Part shown: one piece after another, positions 13,593-19,790 of the stretch
How the letters are laid out: every line of letters begins with the position of its first letter
Numbering within the stretch: position 1 is the first letter of the stretch
Assembly: GCA_964415085.1 (NCBI GenBank)
Contig: CAYPYI010000022.1
Span: forward strand, 1 to 19,790
Direction of reading: 5' to 3'
DNA from: CAYPYI01 sp964415085
Lineage (GTDB): Bacteria > Bacillota > Clostridia > Tissierellales > Tissierellaceae
DNA length: 19,790 nt
Position numbers and translations under genes: made by a program
The notes under the pieces: model-generated
Seen by the model: the letters and a program-made list of their open reading frames with translations, nothing else
Told to the model about the DNA's origin: nothing
Databases searched by the model: none

Positions 13593-15368
13593 TTATCTTA
13601 ACAATATATTTTCGATTTTATTTAAAAATGAATTTTCATAATTATTCTCTCTAATATTAATTGCTGTATCTAAATTATTTGTTATTATCCCATCTACTTT
13701 CAAGTTAAAATATTTTTTCATTAATGATTCTTTATTTATTGTCCAAACAAATAATCCATCATAATCTTCATAAACCTTATCTATTACACCTTTTGTAACC
13801 GAAAAATCTTCTAAACATAGAAAATTATGTTCCGTATTTGGAATTTTACCAAACATAACTGGTATTATAAAACAAGTATATATATCTTTATCAATTTCTT
13901 TTATATTATCTAATACATTTATGTCTAAGGATTGTACTATACATTTATTAGCTATACCTTTTCTCTTTAGTAGTTCAACTAGATTTTTTTCCATATCAGG
14001 GCTTTCTTTTCCATGAGGTTTTACTTCTATTAATAGCTTAATATCTTCTTGTTTAGATATATCTATAAATTCTTCTAACGATGGAATTGTATCAGTAAAG
14101 CCATTTTGTTTTATCTTAACTTTTTCCAATTCATCTAAGGTCATATCATATACATTTTTATCTATACTAGCCAACCTCTTCAAATTATAATCATGAATAA
14201 CTACAAATTTATTATCCTTAGTTTCCTGAATATCTAATTCAACCATTTCTGCACCATAATCTGCCGCAGATTTTAAAGCCGTAATTGAATTTTCTACCCC
14301 ATATTTCATAAAACCTCTATGAGCTATTATCGCTGTATCTGGTTTGTATAAAGAGTGACTTACTAAAACTACATTTGATATGTATATTACTAGTATTAAA
14401 ACTATTGTAATTATCTTCCTATATAGTTTTTCATTTATCCAGTTTTTAAGATGATTAAATGTCAATTTATCTTTTTTAATAACCTCTTTAGTTTCTGTAT
14501 TTACAGTTTCTAAGACCACATTAACAATAAATACTTGTGATATTCCAGTCATAATAATCATTACTAACTGCATAAGTGTTACAGTTAGAGCTGCTGAAAA
14601 AAGTGATAATTTTGAAAATAACCTCTCTGTTAGATAGAAAGGTATAAAGCTTATAAAAGTTAATATAGAGGTTATAATTCCTATTATAAGAAAAACTAAA
14701 AGCATTAATATTATATTTTTTATTGTTTTACCTTTGGAGTAGTCTATACTTTTTTTCATTGCTTGCTTTATATTTATTTCTTTTGTTACAAAAAAGTAGA
14801 CTGTATATATTAATCTAAGAGTTACATACATTATTATAGCTACTAAACTATAGTATAATATGCTCCCTGATCTGCTAATTAATAATTCATCAGTTATAAA
14901 ATTTGGAATTTTTATATTTGAAATTTGATTTACATTAAGTCCAATTTTAGCAATGGGAAGCAATATTAAAAAATACAATATAAATATTACAAAATAAAAA
15001 CTTATAAAGTATTTTGCTTTTTTATTAATTTTCCTGAAAATATCCTTTAAGTTATATTTATAATTATTTCTTTGATTATCAGCAAGTAAAAAATAATACG
15101 CTAATTCATAAAAAACCAAAAAAGCCATAAGAGTTAATAATATTATTGTAAATATTAAGGCTGATGGTGTCTTTAGTAAATTAATAATTGTCTTATCAGT
15201 TATAGATGTAACATTAGATCTTTTAAGTATAAATGAAAATAAAATTGAATATATAGGTATAAATAAAATAATTCTTAATATTTGAAAAAATATATTAGAA
15301 ATAATATATTCATATTTATTATCTTTTACTCTGTTAAAGCTTGATTTTAATATATTTAAAATATTCAT
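13593..15368 (-). CDS. Membrane-anchored glycerophosphodiester phosphodiesterase (591 aa)
   Basis: Two-part protein. Residues about 1-335 are a membrane domain with six to eight helices, like the GDPD membrane-type N-terminal region. Residues about 345-575 form a GDPD barrel that hydrolyses glycerophosphodiesters to an alcohol and glycerol 3-phosphate. Active-site motifs are intact: AHRG (H350, R351), ENS, VELDIQ (E377, D379), VIHDYNLKR (H392), LIEVKPHGK (E448, K450) and VWTINK (W542). The topology, with an even number of helices plus one at about 320-337, probably puts the catalytic domain outside the membrane, though I cannot settle this. The ATG follows AGGAGG. It is the first gene of a two-gene operon with DUF1361. 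Likely roles are lipid-headgroup or lipoteichoic-acid turnover. Confidence 0.93.
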   Translation of the reverse strand: MNILNILKSSFNRVKDNKYEYIISNIFFQILRIILFIPIYSILFSFILKRSNVTSITDKTIINLLKTPSALIFTIILLTLMAFLVFYELAYYFLLADNQRNNYKYNLKDIFRKINKKAKYFISFYFVIFILYFLILLPIAKIGLNVNQISNIKIPNFITDELLISRSGSILYYSLVAIIMYVTLRLIYTVYFFVTKEINIKQAMKKSIDYSKGKTIKNIILMLLVFLIIGIITSILTFISFIPFYLTERLFSKLSLFSAALTVTLMQLVMIIMTGISQVFIVNVVLETVNTETKEVIKKDKLTFNHLKNWINEKLYRKIITIVLILVIYISNVVLVSHSLYKPDTAIIAHRGFMKYGVENSITALKSAADYGAEMVELDIQETKDNKFVVIHDYNLKRLASIDKNVYDMTLDELEKVKIKQNGFTDTIPSLEEFIDISKQEDIKLLIEVKPHGKESPDMEKNLVELLKRKGIANKCIVQSLDINVLDNIKEIDKDIYTCFIIPVMFGKIPNTEHNFLCLEDFSVTKGVIDKVYEDYDGLFVWTINKESLMKKYFNLKVDGIITNNLDTAINIRENNYENSFLNKIENILLR

Positions 15369-15795
15369 ATCTTCCTCCTTTTCTTATCTATGATATTTTA
15401 TACCCATATTCATATTATTTACTTTCCATTACTTTTTATTATCATAAGTTTATATAAATCTAAGACTAAATCTTAATAAAAATATACCATTTTTTTATTA
15501 TTTTCAAAGCATAATATACTCCAAAATTATTAATATATTAACTATAAATTTAGATAAATCTTTGTTATTTATATTGATATTTATATTGATATTTAGTCAT
15601 CTTCATATATTTTTTATTAAATAAGTAAATATATTTAAATTATTTTTAAAAATTTTAAATGGCTTGTTTTGTTAATTGGTATCGTTATTATTTTATAACA
15701 ATACTTTATTAATGTATAGTAGTAGTTGACTAAAGTGATTAAGTATGTTAATATTTTACAATCAATACCAATAATAATTATAAGGAGGATTTGAT
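15369..15795. promoter_or_regulatory. Divergent intergenic region between the GDPD operon and the opp operon
   Basis: This 427-bp region is almost all A/T. On the minus strand a TGG-TATATT extended -10 (1548x) with an off-spaced TTGAAA (15502-15507) may serve the GDPD operon. A 12-bp tandem repeat TTTATATTGATA occurs 2.3 times at 15568-15595. An imperfect inverted repeat GTATcGTTAT/ATAACaATAC lies at 15679-15704, 21 bp upstream of the oppA -35. ATTGGTAT (15675-15682) and ATACCAAT (15765-15772) flank the oppA promoter. No gene or RNA was seen in it. Confidence 0.5.
15726..15754 (+). promoter_or_regulatory. Extended -10 sigma-A promoter of the opp operon
   Basis: TTGACT (15726-15731), 17 bp, TAATAT (15749-15754), with a TGT extended -10 triplet at 15746-15748. 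The predicted transcript starts at about 15761, giving a leader of about 35 bases that carries AAGGAGG at 15782-15788. Confidence 0.7.
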
Positions 15796-17499
15796 GTGAA
15801 AAGAAATAAGAAGATTTATTCAATATTAATACTTATTTTAGTTTTTTCAGTTTTACTAACATCATGTGTACCACAAGGTGAAGGTAGTAAAAATGAAAAC
15901 AAAGAAAATGTTAAGGAAAATGAGGGTGATGAAAAATCTAATAACTCAGATTTACAAACAGTTATTAATAAGCCTACTGATAATATCTTAAGGACAAATA
16001 ATAGTAGTGAGCCTGGTTCTTTAGACCCTGTTCTTGCTCAAGGTACTCATGAGTCATGGATACTTGATCATACTTTTGAAGGACTTATGAAGGTTGATGA
16101 AGATTTGAAAATTGTTCCTGGTATGGCTGAGGATTATGAAATGACTGATGATGGACTTAAGTATACTTTTAAAATTAGAAAAGATGCTAAGTGGTCCAAT
16201 GGTGATCCTGTAACTGCAGAAGATTTTGAATACTCTTGGAAAAGAGCACTTAATCCTGAACTTGCTGCAGATTATGCATATCAATTATATTATCTAAAGA
16301 ATGGAGAAAAATATAACTTAGGTGAGGTAAGTGAAGATGAAGTTGGAGTAAAGGCATTAGATGAATATACTTTAGAAGTTGAACTAGAAGCACCTACTGC
16401 ATATTTTCTAGAACTTACAGCATTTTTCACTTTATACCCAGTAAATAAAAATGTAGTAGAAGAAAATCCAAATTGGGCTAAACGTGCTGATACTCATGTT
16501 TCCAATGGTCCATTCACTCTAGAAGTTTGGAATCATGATGCTAATATTTCTCTTAGAAAAAACAATGAATATTATGATGCTTCAAGTGTAAAACTTGAGG
16601 GAATTGATTTTGATATGATTGAAGACGAAAATACTGCTTGGCAAAAATACGAAGGTGGAGATTATGATTTCTTAACACCACTACCACAAGCTGTAGTATC
16701 CCAAATGAAACAATCTGAACATCCAGAGCTAGTTATAAGTTCTCAAGTTGGAACATATTATTATAACTTTAATCTTAATAATGAGATTTTCAAAAATGTT
16801 AATATTAGAAAAGGACTATCAATGACACTTGATAGAGAAACAATTGTTGATAAGATAGCACAAGGTGGTCAAATTGCTGCTGAAGGAGTTGTTCCTTTTG
16901 GTCTAATAGATGATACTGGAAAAGAATTTAGAGATGATGTTGGAACATTAATAGAGTATGACTTAGAAAAAGGTCAAGAATTATTTAAAAAAGGTCTTGA
17001 AGAAGAAGGTTTAACTGAAAAAGATTTCTCAGATGTAGTTATTTTATATAATACTGCTGAATCTCACAAAAAAATAGCTCAAGCAGCTCAAGAGATGTGG
17101 AAAAAAGCATTAGGTATTAATATACAAATAGAAAATGTTGACTTCCAAGTTAAACTGGATAGAGAAAAAGCTGGTGATTTTGATATTTCTAGAGCTGGTT
17201 GGTTAGGTGACTATATGGATGCTATTACATTTATAGAACTTTGGGAAAGTACTTCTAGCTTTAATGATGCTAAATATAACAACCCAGAATATGATGAGTT
17301 AGTTAGAATAGCTAAATCTTCATCTGATGCTAAAGAAAGATTTGATGCAATGAAAAAAGCAGAGAAAATATTATTAGATGATATGCCTGTAATTCCTGTT
17401 TATTTCTATACTCAACCATATGCTCAAAAACCTTATTTAAAAGGTGTATATAAACCATTAGTTAACTATCCTAAATTAACTTATGCTGAATTTGAATAA
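15796..17499 (+). CDS. oppA: Oligopeptide ABC transporter substrate-binding lipoprotein (567 aa, GTG start)
   Basis: Extracytoplasmic peptide-binding protein of solute-binding family 5 (OppA/DppA type), anchored by lipid. The signal peptide is KRNKK then a hydrophobic run, with lipobox LTSC and lipidated Cys at residue 24. A Gly/Asn/Glu-rich linker follows to about residue 60. The binding fold opens with a SSEPGSLDP block. It continues with FEGLMKVDEDLKIVPGMAEDYEMTDDGLKYTFKIRKDAKWSNGDPVTAEDFEYSWKR-type segments and ends with MPVIPVYFYTQPYAQKPYLKG. The start is GTG at 15796: AGGAGG is 7 bases upstream, and the ATG two bases before it is out of frame and meets a stop at once. It heads the opp operon. 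A terminator-like hairpin after it probably raises its level over the permeases. Peptide preference cannot be told. Confidence 0.95.
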   Translation: MKRNKKIYSILILILVFSVLLTSCVPQGEGSKNENKENVKENEGDEKSNNSDLQTVINKPTDNILRTNNSSEPGSLDPVLAQGTHESWILDHTFEGLMKVDEDLKIVPGMAEDYEMTDDGLKYTFKIRKDAKWSNGDPVTAEDFEYSWKRALNPELAADYAYQLYYLKNGEKYNLGEVSEDEVGVKALDEYTLEVELEAPTAYFLELTAFFTLYPVNKNVVEENPNWAKRADTHVSNGPFTLEVWNHDANISLRKNNEYYDASSVKLEGIDFDMIEDENTAWQKYEGGDYDFLTPLPQAVVSQMKQSEHPELVISSQVGTYYYNFNLNNEIFKNVNIRKGLSMTLDRETIVDKIAQGGQIAAEGVVPFGLIDDTGKEFRDDVGTLIEYDLEKGQELFKKGLEEEGLTEKDFSDVVILYNTAESHKKIAQAAQEMWKKALGINIQIENVDFQVKLDREKAGDFDISRAGWLGDYMDAITFIELWESTSSFNDAKYNNPEYDELVRIAKSSSDAKERFDAMKKAEKILLDDMPVIPVYFYTQPYAQKPYLKGVYKPLVNYPKLTYAEFE

Positions 17500-17507
17500 T
17501 ACCAAAT

Positions 17508-17539
17508 GGACGGTTATACCGTCCTTTAAATTTTTTTTT
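17508..17539 (+). terminator. Intercistronic terminator-like hairpin between oppA and oppB
   Basis: Perfect 7-bp G/C-containing stem GGACGGT (17508-17514)/ACCGTCC (17518-17524) with a TAT loop, then TTTAAA and a run of nine T. The T run starts six bases after the stem, so termination is likely partial. oppB follows at 17556 with AGAAGGGAG as its binding site and no clear promoter of its own. Confidence 0.7.
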
Positions 17540-17555
17540 AGAAGGGAGTATTATA

Positions 17556-18485
17556 ATGACAAAATATATTTGTAAAAGAATTGTAATGGCTATTCTTACT
17601 ATTTGGGCTATAACTACTGTAACATTTTTTCTAATGCATGCAGTTCCTGGTAACCCTTTTAATAAAGAAGGTAAAATGCCAGATGCTGTGTATCAAAACT
17701 TACAAAAAAAATATGGTCTAGACAAACCTAAAAGTGAGCAATATTTTATATATCTTAAAAATTTAGTTAAATTAGATTTTGGTGACTCAATGAAATCTGA
17801 TGTAGAGACTGTAAATGAAATGATTAAAAGAGGTTTTCCTGTTTCAGCATACTTAGGTTTAGAAGCTTTATTAATTGCTTTAGTAATTGGGCCAGCACTA
17901 GGTGCTTTAGCAGCCCTTTATCAGAATAAGTTCCCAGATTATTTATCAATGATAATTGCAATAATAGGTATTTCTGTACCTAGTTTTATAATGGGAACTG
18001 TACTTATCCAATTTGTTGCTAAGAAAGTAGCCTGGCTTCCAATAGGTGGATGGGGTAGTTTTAAACATACTATTCTTCCAGCAATTGCTATGTCCTTAAT
18101 GCCACTTGCATATACTGCAAGATTAATGAGATCTAGTATGCTAGAAGTTTTAGGACAAGACTATATTAAAACTGCTACTTCTAAAGGAATTAGTAAATCT
18201 AAAGTAATCATTAAGCATGCTGTTAGAAATGCTATACTACCAATTATCTCTGTATTAGGTACTTTAGTTTCTAATTTATTAGTTGGTAGTTTTGTTATAG
18301 AGAAAATATTCGGAATCCCAGGTCTTGGATCTTTTTTTGTAAGATCTATAAATAATAGAGACTATACATTAATAATGGGGACTACTATTTTTTACTCAAT
18401 CATATTAGTAACTGCTCTACTTCTTGTTGACATTGCATATATGTTAATAGATCCAAGAATTAGACTTATGGAGGAGGGAAATTAA
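17556..18485 (+). CDS. oppB: Oligopeptide ABC transporter permease OppB (309 aa)
   Basis: Inner-membrane permease subunit, six membrane segments. It begins with the characteristic YICKRIVMAILTIWAITTVTFFLMHAVPGNPF, a family hallmark at the first helix and the following PGDP-like loop. Next come the periplasmic segment QKKYGLDKPKSEQYFIYLKNLVKLDFGDSM and the ATPase-contacting EAA loop DYIKTATSKGISKSKVIIKHAVRNAILP (about 202-229). It ends FGIPGLGSFFVRSINNRDYTLIMG...IDPRIRL. Length is normal. It pairs with OppC to form the pore. The stop codon overlaps the oppC ATG by one base (TAATG), and the last codons (MEEGN) supply oppC's ribosome binding site, so the two are coupled. Confidence 0.96.
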   Translation: MTKYICKRIVMAILTIWAITTVTFFLMHAVPGNPFNKEGKMPDAVYQNLQKKYGLDKPKSEQYFIYLKNLVKLDFGDSMKSDVETVNEMIKRGFPVSAYLGLEALLIALVIGPALGALAALYQNKFPDYLSMIIAIIGISVPSFIMGTVLIQFVAKKVAWLPIGGWGSFKHTILPAIAMSLMPLAYTARLMRSSMLEVLGQDYIKTATSKGISKSKVIIKHAVRNAILPIISVLGTLVSNLLVGSFVIEKIFGIPGLGSFFVRSINNRDYTLIMGTTIFYSIILVTALLLVDIAYMLIDPRIRLMEEGN

Positions 18486-19420
18486 TGGAAATATATTCTA
18501 AAGAACTCTTTAAACCTGCATCTCTTGTAGATAAAGAAACGGAGAAGATAAAAAGACCAAGTATTAAATACTGGCCAGATGTATGGAGAAGATTAAAAGA
18601 AAATAAATTAGCTATGTTAGGCCTATTCCTAATAACATTAATGGTTCTACTTTCCATCTTTGGACCATATTTTAATGAATATACTTATTCTGATCAGGAC
18701 TATGACAGTATTAATGTTAAACCAAATTCTGAATACTGGTTTGGAACTGATGAACTAGGTAGAGATTTATTTACAAGAGTATGGTATGGAGCAAGATATT
18801 CTCTACTTATAGGAATCTTAGCTACTCTTATAGATTTTACACTTGGAGTTTTATATGGTGGTATCGCAGGGATGGCTAGCCCTAGGATAGATGCATTTTT
18901 AATGAGAATTGCTGAAATAATATATGCTGTACCATATCTTCTTGTTGTAATTTTATTGTCTGTTGTATTTTCTAAAGAAGGTTCTGGAACTAGCCTTTTT
19001 GTTTTAATACTAGCTATGAGTATAACATCATGGGTTCCAATGTCTATTTTAGTCAGAGGACAAGTATTACAACTTAAAGAATCAGAATATGTACTAGCTT
19101 CAAATGCTATGGGTGCTAATAATAGTTGGATTCTAAAAAAACATATCATTCCAAACTCTTTAGGTCCTATACTTGTTAATGTAACACTTTCAATACCAAG
19201 AGCTATATTTGCTGAAGCTACTTTAGGCTTTTTGGGATTAGGTCTACAAAGCCCTAAAGCCAGCCTAGGTACTTTATCAAATGAAGGACTTGCAGGTCTT
19301 GCTGTTGGAAATAGTTATCAAATTATTATTCCTGCAATTTTTATATCTTTAATTATGTTTGCATTTAATGTTCTAGGTGATGGTTTAAGAGATGCTCTAG
19401 ATCCTAGATTACGTCAATAG
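18485..19420 (+). CDS. oppC: Oligopeptide ABC transporter permease OppC (311 aa)
   Basis: Second permease of the peptide transporter. A 35-residue cytoplasmic N-terminus contains the WRRLKENKLAMLGLF entry typical of OppC/DppC before helix 1. It is followed by the extracytoplasmic FGTDELGRDLFTRVWYGARYSL motif (86-107), five further helices, and the EAA loop SEYVLASNAMGANNSWILKKHIIPN (about 200-224). It ends GDGLRDALDPRLRQ, the usual family terminus. Its ATG overlaps the oppB stop. The ATPase gene follows 12 bp later. All residues expected for a working subunit seem present. Confidence 0.96.
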   Translation: MEIYSKELFKPASLVDKETEKIKRPSIKYWPDVWRRLKENKLAMLGLFLITLMVLLSIFGPYFNEYTYSDQDYDSINVKPNSEYWFGTDELGRDLFTRVWYGARYSLLIGILATLIDFTLGVLYGGIAGMASPRIDAFLMRIAEIIYAVPYLLVVILLSVVFSKEGSGTSLFVLILAMSITSWVPMSILVRGQVLQLKESEYVLASNAMGANNSWILKKHIIPNSLGPILVNVTLSIPRAIFAEATLGFLGLGLQSPKASLGTLSNEGLAGLAVGNSYQIIIPAIFISLIMFAFNVLGDGLRDALDPRLRQ

Positions 19421-19432
19421 TGAGGTGTTAAA

Positions 19433-19790
19433 ATGGAAAAAATATTACAAGTTAATAATCTTTCAATTTCTTTTCAAACTTTCTTTGGTGAAGTTGAAGC
19501 AGTTAGAGATATTAGCTTTTCAGTAGATAAAAAAGAAACATTAGCAATTGTTGGAGAGTCTGGATGTGGTAAATCCGTTACAGCCAATTCTATAATGAAA
19601 CTTTTACCAGAGCCTCCAGCATATTATAAAAGTGGAGAAATACTTTTTGAAAATGAAAATATTATAAATAAAGATTTTAAACAGATGGAAGATATAAGAG
19701 GAAATAAAATTTCTATGGTTTTCCAAGATCCTATGACAAGCTTAAATCCAACAATGAAAGTTGGAAAGCAAATTTCTGAAAGTTTAATAA
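19433..19790 (+). CDS. oppD: Oligopeptide ABC transporter ATP-binding protein OppD (partial, 3' end outside window)
   Basis: Only the first 119 codons are in the window. The reading begins MEKILQVNNLSISFQTFFGEVEAVRD, the usual OppD/DppD opening. Walker A is GESGCGKS (about 43-50) and the Q-loop block is MVFQDPMTSLNP (about 100-111), which is specific to the peptide/nickel transporter ATPases. The signature motif, Walker B and the C-terminal oligopeptide extension lie beyond the edge. The ATG follows GAGGTG at 19422-19427, 12 bp after oppC. OppD and a partner OppF normally form the ATPase pair; oppF would be expected next, outside the window. Confidence 0.93.
   Translation, partial: MEKILQVNNLSISFQTFFGEVEAVRDISFSVDKKETLAIVGESGCGKSVTANSIMKLLPEPPAYYKSGEILFENENIINKDFKQMEDIRGNKISMVFQDPMTSLNPTMKVGKQISESLI

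Noticed and set aside
15568..15595. Possible CRISPR-like repeats
   Set aside because: The 12-bp units are directly adjacent without spacers, number only 2.3, and have no cas genes nearby.
15635..15823. Minus-strand 62-aa frame across the oppA promoter
   Set aside because: It runs through the opp promoter and start region, has no ribosome binding site, and has low-complexity Ile/Tyr composition.
18700..19149. Minus-strand reading frame of 149 aa inside oppC
   Set aside because: It lies wholly within a well-supported permease gene, has no binding site, and has no recognisable family.

Overview
The window is strongly A+T-rich throughout. Its genes are short-spaced, with AGGAGG-type ribosome binding sites and some TTG/GTG starts. 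They match low-GC anaerobic Firmicutes, most likely Clostridia in the broad sense (Peptostreptococcaceae or a Tissierellales relative); this is inferred from protein style and base composition, not from a marker gene. No tRNA, rRNA, insertion sequence, phage gene or CRISPR array was seen.

Layout. From 1 to 15.4 kb all genes but one are on the minus strand; from 15.8 kb to the right edge all are on the plus strand. The left part (35-5378) holds two paralogous AraC-type regulators flanking three small units: a hypothetical gene with its own promoter and terminator, and a yfcE phosphodiesterase gene followed by a PepSY-like lipoprotein gene. The second regulator carries a large C-terminal domain that resembles a glycoside hydrolase family 39 (GH39) barrel but appears to have lost both catalytic glutamates. 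Next come a CPBP-family membrane protease (5619-6500), a small four-helix membrane protein and a UvrC-like/Cho-like GIY-YIG protein (6710-7978). The only plus-strand gene of this half, a hypothetical at 8202-8777, has a long inverted repeat laid over its promoter.

From 12770 leftward to 8818 a probable four-gene operon reads MarR regulator, MepA-like MATE pump, SplB-like radical SAM protein, M20D amidohydrolase. It starts at a good sigma-A promoter and ends at a terminator shared with the convergent hypothetical gene. Upstream of it a two-gene operon encodes a membrane-anchored glycerophosphodiester phosphodiesterase and a DUF1361 membrane protein.

The right end (15796-19790) is the start of an oligopeptide ABC transporter operon: substrate-binding lipoprotein, two permeases, and the first part of an ATPase cut by the window edge. 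A terminator-like hairpin between oppA and oppB probably keeps the binding protein in excess. With the M20 amidohydrolase, the region has a peptide-use theme, but no direct link between the operons is shown by the sequence.

No wholly new system is evident. The most unusual items are the regulator with the apparently dead GH39-like domain and its short paralogue, the Cho-like gene whose UvrC-like N-terminus lacks a normal start codon, and several strong inverted repeats placed at promoters or ribosome binding sites.
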